Positions 35,643 through 44,567 are shown, counted from the stretch's first letter. The stretch: 64,000 nucleotides of DNA from Streptomyces roseochromogenus subsp. oscitans DS 12.976 (GCF_000497445.1 NZ_CM002285.1:6901694-6965693); one strand, 5' to 3'. Made by a program: numbers and translations. Notes: generated by a model not told the origin, from the letters alone.

Positions 35643-37259
35643 CTAGCCGATCCAGGTGTCGTGCAACTGGATGCGGCTGCCCGAGTCGAAGTCGAGGCTG
35701 TGCACCTTCTTCGACACGGCCAGCTGGGTCTGGAGCTCCACCACCGGCACGTTGTACGCGTTCTGCACGATCAGCTTCTGCACCTCGTCCACCAGCTGCT
35801 CGCGCTTGGCGGTGTCCGTGGTCGCGGCCTGCCCGGACAGCGCCGTGTCCAGGGAAGTGGCGGGCAGGCGGTAGAAGTTGGCCAGCCGGGAGGAGAAGGA
35901 GGTACGCAGGATGTCCGGGTCGGAGCGGGTCACGTTGCTCCACACCAGGTCGAAGTCACCGCCCTGGAGCGTGGTGGCGAACTGGCTGACCTGACGCTGC
36001 TTGAGCACCACGTCGATCCCGACGGCCTTCAGCTGCTGCTGGACCAGCTCCAGTGCGGGCTGGTTGGTGGCGGCGTTGGGGAACCAGCTGATGGTCAGGC
36101 TCAGCCTCTTGCCGTCCTTGGCGCGTATGCCGTCACTGCCGGCTTTCCAACCGGCCGCTTCCAGCAGGGACTTCGCCTTGGCCGCGTCGAAGGCGAGGTC
36201 CGAGGAGAGGTCGGTGTAGTCGGGCGTGGTGTGCGCCAGGACGCTGGTCGCCGGCTGGGTGCCGGTCGGGAACACGGTGTCGGCGATCTGCTTGCGGTCG
36301 ATGGCCGCCAGGATCGCCTGACGCACCTTCACGTCCTTCAGCAGCGGCCGCGAGTTGTTGACGCCGAGCCCGAAGGCCACGCCGGGGTTGGCCCGGCGCA
36401 GCAGGGTGACCTGACCGCCCCCGAGCGCCGCCTCGTTGGCCTTGCCGACGCTGCTGATCGCGTCCACCTGCCCGGACTGGAGGCTGCCGGCCCGCACCCC
36501 CGCCTCGGGGATGACCTTGAAGACCAGCTTGTCCAGGTAGGCCTCGCCCTTCTTGGACCACAGCGAGGAGCCCCAGTCGTAGCCGGTGCGCTTGGCCAGA
36601 GTGATCGACTGGTTCTGGACGTACTGCCTGAGTACGAACGGCCCCGACCCGATCACACCGTCGCTGCACTTCTGCTGCGGGGTCTTCTTCACGCTCGGCG
36701 ACGACTCGATGCCCAGCGAGTGGGTCGAAGTCGCCTGGAGGAACTGGGCGTTGGGCTCCTTGAAGGTCACCTTGACGGTCAGCGGGTCCACCGCGGTGGT
36801 GCTCTTGACGCCGCTGAGATAGCCCTGGGCGAGGACCCCGAGGGCGCCGAGCTTCGGCACCGCGTCGAAGTTGTCCTTGACCACCTGCGCGGTCAGCTGG
36901 GAGCCGTCGCTGAAGGTGACGCCCGAGCGCAGATGGAAGGTGAACTCCGTGGCGTCGGCGTTGATGTCCCAGCTCCTGGCGAGCCACGGCACGATCTTGC
37001 CGGTGCTGGGGTCCTGGTCGGTCAGGGAGTCCACGGTCTGGCGCACCGAGTAGATGCTCTCGTTGCTGCCGACCTGCTGTGGATCCACGCAGCCGACGTC
37101 GGAACCCACCGCGAAGGTCAGGGTGCCACCGGACTTCGGCCGGTTGCTTCCGCTACCGGGGTCGTCGCCCGAACCGCAGGCGGTCAGCAGTACACCGGTG
37201 GTCAGCAGGGCGGCGAGGGGCGCCCAGCGGGGGGCTCTGAAAGCCGGAAGTGCGTTCAC
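35643..37259 (-). CDS. ABC transporter substrate-binding lipoprotein, SBP family 5
   Basis: The 538-residue protein has a lipoprotein signal (L-L-T-T-G-V-L-L-T-A-C-G) and the SBP_bac_5 marks G-G-T-L-T-F-A and L-A-R-S-W-D-I-N-A-D-A-T-E-F-T-F-H-L-R. It captures peptides, glutathione-like or other organosulfur compounds outside the membrane. The GTG at 37259 has AGGAG 8 nt upstream. A cysteine-rich leader peptide 200 bp upstream suggests that this operon is controlled by cysteine supply. Confidence 0.93.
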   Translation of the reverse strand: MNALPAFRAPRWAPLAALLTTGVLLTACGSGDDPGSGSNRPKSGGTLTFAVGSDVGCVDPQQVGSNESIYSVRQTVDSLTDQDPSTGKIVPWLARSWDINADATEFTFHLRSGVTFSDGSQLTAQVVKDNFDAVPKLGALGVLAQGYLSGVKSTTAVDPLTVKVTFKEPNAQFLQATSTHSLGIESSPSVKKTPQQKCSDGVIGSGPFVLRQYVQNQSITLAKRTGYDWGSSLWSKKGEAYLDKLVFKVIPEAGVRAGSLQSGQVDAISSVGKANEAALGGGQVTLLRRANPGVAFGLGVNNSRPLLKDVKVRQAILAAIDRKQIADTVFPTGTQPATSVLAHTTPDYTDLSSDLAFDAAKAKSLLEAAGWKAGSDGIRAKDGKRLSLTISWFPNAATNQPALELVQQQLKAVGIDVVLKQRQVSQFATTLQGGDFDLVWSNVTRSDPDILRTSFSSRLANFYRLPATSLDTALSGQAATTDTAKREQLVDEVQKLIVQNAYNVPVVELQTQLAVSKKVHSLDFDSGSRIQLHDTWIG

Positions 37260-37811
37260 GGAGGGTTCTCCTACTCGTGTCACCAGGCAAGAAGGCGCCG
37301 TACAAGGCACGACCGTGCATGGGTGTGCGGCCCCGGCCGGTACCAGACCGGTGGCGGGGAAGCGCTGTGCAGACAGGGATCAGGGCGGAGCGGGGTCAGC
37401 CGCAGGCGGGTGCGGTGACGGCCGGTGCGTGCCGGACTACGACCGGCGGAAGGGGCCGTCAGGCCTGACAGAGGCAGCTGGTCGAGCGCTTGAGGTCGAT
37501 GTGGCGCCGACGCGAGAGCCGGGAGAACACGGTGGCGCCGGCGAAGCGGGCGCTGAGGTCACCACCGTGGCGCATGCCGGTCCTCCACATTTCCGGCCCC
37601 GGTCACGGGGCCACGCGCTTGCGGGGATCGTCGGTGATCCCGCCGGGCTTTCACCTGGAGCACCCCACCGCGCGGGAGGGTTGCCGGTCAGCGAGCCAGG
37701 GCTTGACGCTGACACTCAATGCCGTTCGTGATCGTACGGAGGGCTCTTGTCGTACGTCAATGCCGGAAATCGACGCCCTGCAGGGGCAGTCGGACCGGCA
37801 CCGGGTCCGGC
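37260..37811 (-). promoter_or_regulatory. Leader region of the Dpp-like operon
   Basis: This 552-bp gap between the DUF1684 gene and the SBP gene contains the cysteine leader peptide and should hold the operon promoter. No further gene is supported. Confidence 0.5.
37459..37575 (-). CDS. Cysteine-containing leader peptide of the Dpp-like operon
   Basis: The 38-residue reading frame ends S-R-R-R-H-I-D-L-K-R-S-T-S-C-L-C-Q-A. Short actinobacterial leader peptides with an R-H-I/V-D-L core and C-terminal cysteines sit upstream of sulfur uptake and assimilation genes; mycobacterial examples are known to act as cysteine-sensing upstream reading frames. Here it lies 200 bp before the SBP gene on the same strand. 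Slow translation of the two cysteine codons would be the sensor. No clear terminator hairpin is visible in the 200 bp after it. The start codon is uncertain, as a shorter peptide is possible. Confidence 0.75.
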   Translation of the reverse strand: MRHGGDLSARFAGATVFSRLSRRRHIDLKRSTSCLCQA

Positions 37812-38636
37812 TCAGGCACCGCCGCGCTCGCGGGGGATCTTCTGGCCGGCCTCGATCGCCACCGGGAGGCGGTTCTCGGCCGGGGGCAGCGGACAGGTGG
37901 CCAGGTCCGTGTAGGCGCACGGCAGGTTCGCGGCGCGGTTGAAGTCCAGGACGACCGTACCGTCGGCGGCGGGCGGCTCCAGGATGAGGGCCCGGTTGGC
38001 GGCGTAAGTGGTGACCCCGGAGGTCTCGTCGGTGAAGAGCACCATCAGCCGGTCCGCACCAGGGCCGGGGAACGCGGTCAGCGACAGCGGGCGCCCGTCC
38101 AGCTCGAACTCGACCCTGCCGGGAGCGTCGTACACATGCTCAAGGCCCTCGACCGCGGCGCCCACGGTGGTCGGCCGCGGCGTGTCGAAGGGGATGTAGC
38201 GGCCCGTCACGGCCCAGCGCGGGTCGGGGGCGTACGCGGGCGTTCCGGTGAAGGCCGTGCGCAGCGGCGCGTCCGGGTGCCGGGGGCGCACGATGTCGTT
38301 GCCGCCGCGCTTGGCGACCTCGATGACGGCGTCTCCCCAGACCGCGTCGACGCCGCCGCGTTCGGGAAGCACGCCGAAGTGGTGTTCCCCGTGCACCGGC
38401 GTTCCGCCGACGACCAGTTCCTCGCCGTCGTCGAGGTCCACGACGACCCCGTCGGGGCCGGTGCGCCACGCACCCGGCGCGTCCGGGAAGCGCCGGGGCC
38501 GGTCGTCGAGCCAGTGCAGGCCGGTGATCGCCAGGAACCCGTGCGGGCCGGCGAGCCGGGCCTCCTGGGCGCGGTACCACTCCAGCCAGTTCTCGGTGAA
38601 GGCACGGAAGTCGGTCGTCGTGGCCTCGGTGGTCAT
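37812..38636 (-). CDS. DUF1684 family protein
   Basis: The 274-residue protein matches DUF1684: W-L-E-W-Y-R-A-Q-E-A-R-L near the start, then F-L-A-I-T-G-L-H-W-L, G-R-Y-I-P-F-D-T-P, and the C-terminal F-N-R-A-A-N-L-P-C-A-Y and C-P-L-P-P-A-E-N-R-L-P. The biochemical role is unknown. Start ATG at 38636 with GGAG upstream. It lies 62 nt after an LLM oxidoreductase gene in the same direction, which suggests a shared catabolic role. Confidence 0.9.
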   Translation of the reverse strand: MTTEATTTDFRAFTENWLEWYRAQEARLAGPHGFLAITGLHWLDDRPRRFPDAPGAWRTGPDGVVVDLDDGEELVVGGTPVHGEHHFGVLPERGGVDAVWGDAVIEVAKRGGNDIVRPRHPDAPLRTAFTGTPAYAPDPRWAVTGRYIPFDTPRPTTVGAAVEGLEHVYDAPGRVEFELDGRPLSLTAFPGPGADRLMVLFTDETSGVTTYAANRALILEPPAADGTVVLDFNRAANLPCAYTDLATCPLPPAENRLPVAIEAGQKIPRERGGA

Positions 38637-38698
38637 GGGTTCTCCTTCGTCACGGGGGTGCAGGGGGGCCGGTCGGGCCGTCGGTTCGACCGGCGTGC

Positions 38699-39688
38699 TC
38701 AGCGGGCCAGTTCGCCGAGGAGTCGCCAGGTGCGTCGGCGGTCGGCTTCTCCCGCGATCTCGGTGCCCGAGAACACGACCTCGGTGGCGCCGGCATCGCG
38801 GTAACGGCGTATCTCGGCCTCGACGGTCTTCTCGTCGCCGATCACGGCCAGGTCGGCGGCCCGCCGACCGCCGGAGAGTTCGATGACCCGGGCGTAGGAC
38901 GGGATCTGTTCGTAGAACGCGAGGTTCTCGGTGGCCTTGGCCCGCACCGCCTCCACGTCGTCGGTGACCACGCCGGGCACCAGGGCCACGATCCTGGGCG
39001 CGGGACGACCGGCGGCCTCGGCGGCTGCGGTCAGGGCGGGCGCGATGTGGTCCGCCAGGGCGCGCGGTCCCGCCAGGTAGGGCAGGATCCCGTCCGCCAG
39101 CTCACCGCTGACCCGCAGCGCCTGTGGCCCCATCGCGGCGACCAGCAGGGGGACACCGCTCTCGGCACCCGGTACCCGTGCCGGGACCGGGGTGGTCGCG
39201 GTGAGCAGCTCGCCGTGGAAGTCGGCCGTGCCGGTCTCGGTCAACTGCCGCAGTGCGGTGAGGAATTCACGCAGGCGGGCGATGGGGCGTTCGAAGGGCA
39301 GGCCGAAGCCGGTCTCCGTCAGCAGTTTCGTGCCCAGGGCCAGGCCGAGGTGGTAGCGGCCATGGGTCGCGGCCTGGGCGGTCTGGGCCTGGCTGGAGAC
39401 CAGCAGCGGGTGGCGGCCGAAGACGGGGATCGCGGAGGTGCCGACCTGCAGTCCGGGCACCTCGCGTCCGACGATCGCCGCGAGCTGGGGTGAGTCCGCG
39501 CCGAAGGTCTGCCCGAACCAGGCCGACCGCAGACCGGCGACCGCGGCCTCCTGGGCCAGTTGCACGGTGGCGTCGACCTGGTTCGGCGCGTCGGACGCGT
39601 TGAGCGCTACTCCAACAGTCATGTCAGTCAGAACGGGCGTCGGCCGGGCCGCATTCCGGTCCGTGTGTGACAGCTTCTTGTCAGTCAT
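38699..39688 (-). CDS. LLM-class F420/flavin-dependent oxidoreductase
   Basis: The 329-residue luciferase-like TIM-barrel protein has T-V-Q-L-A-Q-E-A-A-V-A-G-L-R-S-A-W-F-G-Q, V-G-T-S-A-I-P-V and R-Y-H-L-G-L-A-L-G segments typical of the F420-dependent branch. It could act on sulfur, nitrogen or other small organics. A second start at 39622 would remove 22 residues, but only the ATG at 39688 has a purine-rich stretch upstream. It starts 6 nt after the former stop of the monooxygenase pseudogene, so the two were one operon. Confidence 0.9.
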   Translation of the reverse strand: MTDKKLSHTDRNAARPTPVLTDMTVGVALNASDAPNQVDATVQLAQEAAVAGLRSAWFGQTFGADSPQLAAIVGREVPGLQVGTSAIPVFGRHPLLVSSQAQTAQAATHGRYHLGLALGTKLLTETGFGLPFERPIARLREFLTALRQLTETGTADFHGELLTATTPVPARVPGAESGVPLLVAAMGPQALRVSGELADGILPYLAGPRALADHIAPALTAAAEAAGRPAPRIVALVPGVVTDDVEAVRAKATENLAFYEQIPSYARVIELSGGRRAADLAVIGDEKTVEAEIRRYRDAGATEVVFSGTEIAGEADRRRTWRLLGELAR

Positions 39689-39694
39689 GTGTAC

Positions 39695-40244
39695 TCAGTC
39701 CTGAGCGGAAGGGCCGTCCCGGTGCTCATCCGCCTGCCGTCGGTCCCGCGCGGACCGGTGCGTGAGAGGTTCGCGCAGGCCGAGGTTCTCGCGCAGGGTG
39801 GTGCCCCCGCGCGGCGGCGTCGGCGATCAGCGGCCGCCCCCAGGCACGGGCGGCCTCGGGGCGTTCCTCCTCCGTCACCACCCACTCGGCACGACCGGCG
39901 GAGATGTGGTCCCGGGACGCCAACTGGCGGGAGATATGGAAGGGTTCGGCATACGTGACCGGGACGACGGGCGCGATCCCGACGGTGCTCGTGGACGCTG
40001 CGACGAAGGCCGCCCGCTCCACCGCGCCGATACGGCCCACCGGACTCGGTGAGGCGCCGGGCGGCAGCACGCCGTCATCCAGGGTGATCAGGGTGAACCC
40101 GGCGTTCTCGGCGATGGCGGCGACCTGGGCCACGCGGCGCGGTGTGAGCAGCTGATCGGGGGAGTGGGCGGCGCGGCGCCAGGCCGCGGGGTGGGCGCCG
40201 TCGCCGTCGATCTCGACGGCGAGGTGCAGGGCGGGGCCGGTCAA
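39695..40244 (-). pseudogene. LLM monooxygenase gene with internal deletion
   Basis: From a TTG at 40244 (AAGGAA upstream) about 145 codons encode the N-terminus of an NtaA/SfnG-like monooxygenase (V-A-Q-V-A-A-I-A-E-N-A-G-F, R-D-H-I-S-A-G-R-A-E-W-V-V). The sequence then jumps, with a frame change near 39810, to the typical C-terminal motif R-G-G-T-T-L-R-E-N-L-G-L and a stop at 39695. Roughly 250 residues of the barrel are missing. The unshifted frame runs on to 39726 as nonsense. A functional enzyme is not expected. Confidence 0.75.
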
Positions 40245-40389
40245 TGGGGTTCCTTCCGGGAAACACGAGGACTCGCGGCCACAGGGCCACGACGAGACAG
40301 CCGGCGGAGGAGGTGGTCGCACATGGCGGAGGGGCGTCTCACCGCTGGGACGCCTGCGTGCCTTCTTGCGCCTCGACCGCGCGGATCTT

Positions 40390-40421
40390 GCCCACCGTCG
40401 CCGTCGACGGCGACGGTGGGC
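40390..40421. repeat. Perfect 32-bp palindrome
   Basis: The left half GCCCACCGTCGCCGTC is followed directly by its exact complement, with no spacer. It lies in the divergent gap 146 bp upstream of the leader peptide. It could be an operator for a large dimeric regulator, a cruciform, or part of a transcript hairpin. Confidence 0.85.
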
Positions 40422-40535
40422 GAGCCGTACCGAGCGGCGGCCGTCGACCGGCGCGGAGGTGCTGCGTGTCCGCAATGCAAGACCTGTCCGGAAAGCATTG
40501 ACCAACGTGGTGGCCGTCTGCTGGACTCGCGTCCC

Positions 40536-40613
40536 ATGAACCCGCGCGTGGACCTGACCCGGCGGCGCCACATCGATCTGGCGCACGTCTCCAGCGCGTT
40601 TTGTTGTCACTGA
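40536..40613 (+). CDS. Cysteine-containing leader peptide of the TauD/Ssu operon
   Basis: The 25-residue peptide M-N-P-R-V-D-L-T-R-R-R-H-I-D-L-A-H-V-S-S then A-F-C-C-H has the same R-R-R-H-I-D-L core as the one at 37459-37575 and ends with two adjacent cysteine codons. It precedes the TauD/Ssu operon by 335 bp. It is likely a cysteine-responsive upstream reading frame. A GGGCGGT hairpin at 40670-40688 could take part in attenuation. Similarity between the two peptides, one on each strand, is strong support that both are real. Confidence 0.8.
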   Translation: MNPRVDLTRRRHIDLAHVSSAFCCH

Positions 40614-40948
40614 CCCGGCAAGTGGTCGCCGGCATCGGCCGGTGTGCGTAGTCGGCGTGCGCCGGGCCGGGGCGGTGTGAAACCGCCCGCACTGCGATGC
40701 TTCCCCACCGGATCGTCGTATCCGCCTCCTGTGAGCGCTCAGCCTCGTATCAGCCGGAAGCCTGTTCGCGCACGCCGACCGGGTCGCTGAGAACGCGGCC
40801 GTAGCGGTCCTGCGACCACGCTTTTTCTCTCCGGCCCGGCCGATTCGGCGTTCCGCGTGCTGGGTCGATCAGCCCTGCGCGCTACCAGCGCCTTCATCCA
40901 ACTGCCCGCACGCCTTGGTGTGCCCATCCGTCCGGGAGGGACCCCCTC

Positions 40949-41845
40949 ATGCCTCCGTCCATCCGTAAGCTCACCGGCCGTATCGGCGCAGTCGTCGAGG
41001 GCGTCGACCTCGCGGCGCCACCGGACTTCTCGACGATCACCACGCTCCGGGACGCCCTCAACGAGCACAAGGCGATCGTGTTCGACGGCGTGCGGCTCGA
41101 CAACGCCGGCCAGGAGCGTGTGGCCGGGTGGTTCGGCGAGCTGACGACCGCTCATCCGAACGTGCCGGCGGCAGACGGCACGACGAACGTGCTCGCCGTC
41201 GACAGTGAGACGTCCAAGGCCAACGAATGGCACACGGACGTCACCTTCGTTGTCAACCCGCCGCAGCTCACCACGCTCCGGTCGATCGTGACCCCGCCGT
41301 ACGGAGGCGAGACGCTCATCGCCAACGCCGCCGCGGCCTATCGCGACCTCCCCGAACCGCTGCGCTCCCTTGCCGACACGCTGCGCGTCGTGCACACGAA
41401 CCAGTACGACTACGCGCGCCCCGCGGCCGTGACCGCCGAACGGCAGGAGTACGACCGTGTCTTCGTCTCGACGCCCTACGAGGCCGAGCACCCGGTCGTG
41501 CGGGTGCATCCGCTGACGGGTGAACGCGGTTTGTTCATCGGCGGGTTCGCCAAGCGGATCGTCGGGCTGTCGGGCAGTGACTCGGTGGATCTGCTGCGCA
41601 TCCTGCAGTCGTACGTGACCCGCCCGGAGAACATCCTGCGCTGGACCTGGTCCCCGAACCAGCTGCTGATCTTCGACAACCGGATCACCCAGCACTACGG
41701 GGTGGACAACTACGACGACCACCCGCGCCGCCTCAACCGGGTGACGGTCGCGGGTGAGGTGCCGACCGGTGTCGACGGCCGCCGCAGCGAGCAGCTCGTC
41801 GGCGATTCCTCGCACTACAGCAGTGTGTTGGCGGAGGCGGCATGA
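40949..41845 (+). CDS. TauD/AtsK-type Fe(II)/2-oxoglutarate dioxygenase
   Basis: The 298-residue enzyme hydroxylates a sulfonate or sulfate ester next to sulfur, releasing sulfite or sulfate. The iron-binding facial triad is H95-T-D97 (E-W-H-T-D) and H249 (I-T-Q-H-Y-G-V-D), and the following R-R-L-N-R-V contains the 2-oxoglutarate-binding arginine. Start ATG with GGGAGGGA upstream. It overlaps the permease gene by 4 nt, so the product is coupled to an Ssu-type importer. Confidence 0.94.
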   Translation: MPPSIRKLTGRIGAVVEGVDLAAPPDFSTITTLRDALNEHKAIVFDGVRLDNAGQERVAGWFGELTTAHPNVPAADGTTNVLAVDSETSKANEWHTDVTFVVNPPQLTTLRSIVTPPYGGETLIANAAAAYRDLPEPLRSLADTLRVVHTNQYDYARPAAVTAERQEYDRVFVSTPYEAEHPVVRVHPLTGERGLFIGGFAKRIVGLSGSDSVDLLRILQSYVTRPENILRWTWSPNQLLIFDNRITQHYGVDNYDDHPRRLNRVTVAGEVPTGVDGRRSEQLVGDSSHYSSVLAEAA

Positions 41846-42735
41846 CCGAGCTCAGCCTCAAGGCGGCGGCCGTCACCGAGCGCCCGGACGCCGAGACGGC
41901 GAGCGCGCGGGAACGCGAGGTGTTCCTGCCGCGCGACGCCCGCCGAAGCACATCACTCAGCACACTCCGCGAGCGCCTGCGCTGGCCGCTGGGCATCTAC
42001 ACGACTCCGGTCGCGATCCTCATCGCCTGGGAGGCGCTCGCCCGGGCCGGAGTGGTGTCGAAGACCTACGCCCCGGCGCCGACCTCGATCGTGAAGTCAG
42101 CCGCCGATCTGTGGCAACAGGGCGTCCTCGGGCCCGACTTGGCCATTTCGCTGCAGCGGGCCGGCATCGGTCTGGCGATCGGTCTGACGGTGGGGATCGT
42201 CACCGGCGTGCTCGGCGGGCTGCTGCGCAGCGGCGAGTACCTGTTCAACGGCCTCGTGCAGGTGCTCAACACGATCCCCCTCCTCGCCGTACTGCCGTTG
42301 ATGATCGTGTGGTTCGGCATCGACGAACTCACCAAGGTGCTGCTGATCTCCTTCGGCGCCGGCGTCCCGATGTATCTCAACCTTTTCGCCGCGATCCGGG
42401 GCGTCGACCAGCGGCTGATCGAGATGGCGCGCACGACGGGTGCGGGCACCTGGCGCCTGGTGACGCGGGTGCTCGTGCCCGGAGCCCTGCCGGGGTTCCT
42501 GGTCGGCCTGCGGTTCTCCCTCGCATACAGCGTCCTGGGCCTGGTCGCAGCCGAAACGGTCAACGCCGACAAGGGACTCGGCTTCCTCATCACTCAGGGG
42601 CAGACCTATCTGCAGACCAACCAGGTCTTCGTGGGGCTGGTGATCTACTCGCTCCTCGGTCTGCTCGCCGACCAGTTCGTCCGGGTTCTCGAGCGGGTGC
42701 TGCTGCGGTGGCGGCCCAGTTATGAGGCGTCATGA
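41842..42735 (+). CDS. ssuC: Aliphatic sulfonate-type ABC transporter permease
   Basis: The 297-residue permease has six helices starting at about residue 50 and the BPD-family EAA loop E-M-A-R-T-T-G-A-G. N-terminal 45 residues are polar and cytoplasmic. It overlaps both neighbours by 4 nt and is the channel for a sulfonate or taurine importer. Confidence 0.92.
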   Translation: MTELSLKAAAVTERPDAETASAREREVFLPRDARRSTSLSTLRERLRWPLGIYTTPVAILIAWEALARAGVVSKTYAPAPTSIVKSAADLWQQGVLGPDLAISLQRAGIGLAIGLTVGIVTGVLGGLLRSGEYLFNGLVQVLNTIPLLAVLPLMIVWFGIDELTKVLLISFGAGVPMYLNLFAAIRGVDQRLIEMARTTGAGTWRLVTRVLVPGALPGFLVGLRFSLAYSVLGLVAAETVNADKGLGFLITQGQTYLQTNQVFVGLVIYSLLGLLADQFVRVLERVLLRWRPSYEAS

Positions 42736-43463
42736 GCAGCACGATCGCGACGGAGCGCCGTCGGCAGACCGGGGTCGTCGTCGAGCAGGTGGTCCGTCGG
42801 TTCGGTGACCGGGTGGTGCTCGATCACCTCGACCTCACCCTCGCCGACGAGGAGTTGGTGATCCTGCTCGGCCCCTCCGGCTGCGGCAAGAGCACCCTGC
42901 TGCGGCTGCTCGCCGGCCTTGACCGGCCCGACGGAGGGCGCGTGGAGGTCCCGGCACGGCGTGCGATCGTCTTCCAGGCCGACCGGCTGCTGCCGTGGCA
43001 GCGGGTGTTGCGCAACGTCACGCTCGGCCTGCACGGACCCGACGCGGAACAGCGTGCCCTCGATGTGCTCGCCGAGGTCGGACTCTCGGGCCGCGAGAAG
43101 GCCTGGCCCAAGGAGCTCTCCGGTGGCGAGGCCCAGCGGGTGTCGCTCGCACGGGCCCTGGTCTCGGAGCCCGAACTCGTGCTGCTCGACGAGCCGTTCG
43201 CAGCCCTCGACGCCATCACCCGGCTGCGCATGCACGACCTGGTACGGGCGCTGCGGACCAAGCACCACGCCGCCATGCTGCTCGTCACTCACGACGTCGA
43301 CGAGGCGATCGCCCTGGCGGACCGCATCGTCGTCATGAGCAACGGACGCATCGACACCTCGCACGAGGTTCGCCTCTCCGCCGTGGACCGCGAAGCGAGC
43401 GTCGCACGGGAGGAACTCCGCGCCCGGCTCCTGGCAGATCTCGGCCTCGCCGGCCAGCACTGA
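42732..43463 (+). CDS. ssuB: Aliphatic sulfonate-type ABC transporter ATPase
   Basis: The 243-residue ATPase has Walker A G-P-S-G-C-G-K-S-T, signature L-S-G-G-E-A-Q-R-V-S, Walker B L-V-L-L-D-E-P-F-A-A-L-D and switch histidine in V-T-H-D-V-D-E-A. The length fits SsuB/TauB. It overlaps the permease by 4 nt. Confidence 0.94.
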   Translation: MSSTIATERRRQTGVVVEQVVRRFGDRVVLDHLDLTLADEELVILLGPSGCGKSTLLRLLAGLDRPDGGRVEVPARRAIVFQADRLLPWQRVLRNVTLGLHGPDAEQRALDVLAEVGLSGREKAWPKELSGGEAQRVSLARALVSEPELVLLDEPFAALDAITRLRMHDLVRALRTKHHAAMLLVTHDVDEAIALADRIVVMSNGRIDTSHEVRLSAVDREASVAREELRARLLADLGLAGQH

Positions 43464-43508
43464 CCTGCCCGAACACTCTTCCCCCAAGCACAGAAAGCAC
43501 GACAACCC

Positions 43509-44567
43509 ATGCGAAAGAGAACCACCAGACTCATCGGCGCCGTCGGCTCGCTCGCCCTGGCGGGCACCCTCGCCGCCTGCGGATCGTCGTCCTCGGACAG
43601 CACCGCGCCGCTGAGCAACGCCGCCGCAGCGAGCGACGCCAAGCACCCCGAATGGAGCAAGTACACCTTCACCATCGGCGACAACGGCGGCGACGGCAGC
43701 CAGGAACTGGCGAAGATCACCGGCGTGTTCGGCAACGCGCCGTACAAGGTGAAGTTCGCCCGGTTCACCTACGGGCCGCCGCTCGTGCAGGCCGCCGCCT
43801 CGGGCGACATCGACCTCGGCAGCGTCGGCGACGTGCCGCCGATCACCGGTGCCGCGAAGGAGTACAGCTTCAAGGTCGTCGCCGTCAACCGCTCACTCAC
43901 ACCGACCCAGTCGAACGAGAACATCATCGTGCCAAAGGGCTCGAAGCTGAAGACGGCCGCCGACCTCAAGGGCAAGAAGATCGCCGTTCCGCAGGGCAGT
44001 TCGGCCCACGGCCTGGCCCTGAACGCGCTGAACAGCGTCGGCCTCACCCCAAAGGACGTGAAGCTGACCTTCCTCGACCCGGCGGCCGGCGCTACGGCGT
44101 TCAGCACCGGCAAGGTGGACGCATGGTCGATCTGGAACCCCCAGTCCGCAATCGCGGTCAAGAACGGCGCGCGGATCCTGGTGAAGGGACTCCCGCCGAT
44201 CGACCAGACGAGCAGCTACTACGTCGCCAGTGACACGTCGCTGAAGGACAAGACCAAGCGCGCGGCTCTCACGGACGTCCTGAAGAGGCTCTCGCGAGAG
44301 TTCGCCTGGGCCGTCAAGAACCCCGACCAGTACGCGCAGGCGCTCTCGAAGGAGCAGGGCATCCCGCTGGCCGACGCCAAGGCGTCCCTGGCCGCCTACT
44401 CGAACCGGGTGACCCCGGTGGAACAGTCGGACATCGAGCTGGAGCAGAAACTCGCCGACGCCTTCCTGGAGGCGGGACAGATCACCAAGAACGTCGACGT
44501 CAAGTCGATCACCGACAACCTCCTGCCGGCCGGTTACGACAGCTCCAAGCTGAAGGTCACCTCATGA
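43509..44567 (+). CDS. ssuA: Sulfonate-type ABC transporter substrate-binding lipoprotein
   Basis: The 352-residue protein has a lipoprotein signal (L-A-L-A-G-T-L-A-A-C-G) followed by an S/T-rich linker and an SsuA-type binding fold (G-D-I-D-L-G-S-V-G-D-V-P-P, D-L-K-G-K-K-I-A-V-P-Q-G-S). It captures the substrate for the SsuBC importer. It overlaps the monooxygenase gene by 4 nt. Confidence 0.93.
   Translation: MRKRTTRLIGAVGSLALAGTLAACGSSSSDSTAPLSNAAAASDAKHPEWSKYTFTIGDNGGDGSQELAKITGVFGNAPYKVKFARFTYGPPLVQAAASGDIDLGSVGDVPPITGAAKEYSFKVVAVNRSLTPTQSNENIIVPKGSKLKTAADLKGKKIAVPQGSSAHGLALNALNSVGLTPKDVKLTFLDPAAGATAFSTGKVDAWSIWNPQSAIAVKNGARILVKGLPPIDQTSSYYVASDTSLKDKTKRAALTDVLKRLSREFAWAVKNPDQYAQALSKEQGIPLADAKASLAAYSNRVTPVEQSDIELEQKLADAFLEAGQITKNVDVKSITDNLLPAGYDSSKLKVTS

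Larger units (their letters stand above)
40245..40948. promoter_or_regulatory. Divergent regulatory region of the organosulfur operons
   Basis: This 704-bp gap between the monooxygenase pseudogene and the TauD-type gene contains a 32-bp palindrome, the second cysteine leader peptide and a short hairpin (GGGCGGT/ACCGCCC, 40670-40688). No other gene is supported. Confidence 0.6.

Noticed and set aside
39726..40244. An intact 172-residue flavin monooxygenase
   Set aside because: The last 28 residues of that frame are nonsense, and the true C-terminal motif lies in another frame, so it is a deletion pseudogene.
40709..40724. CGGAT/ATCCG inverted repeat as an operator of the TauD operon
   Set aside because: Arms of 5 bp with high GC are expected often by chance in this genome and nothing else supports the site.
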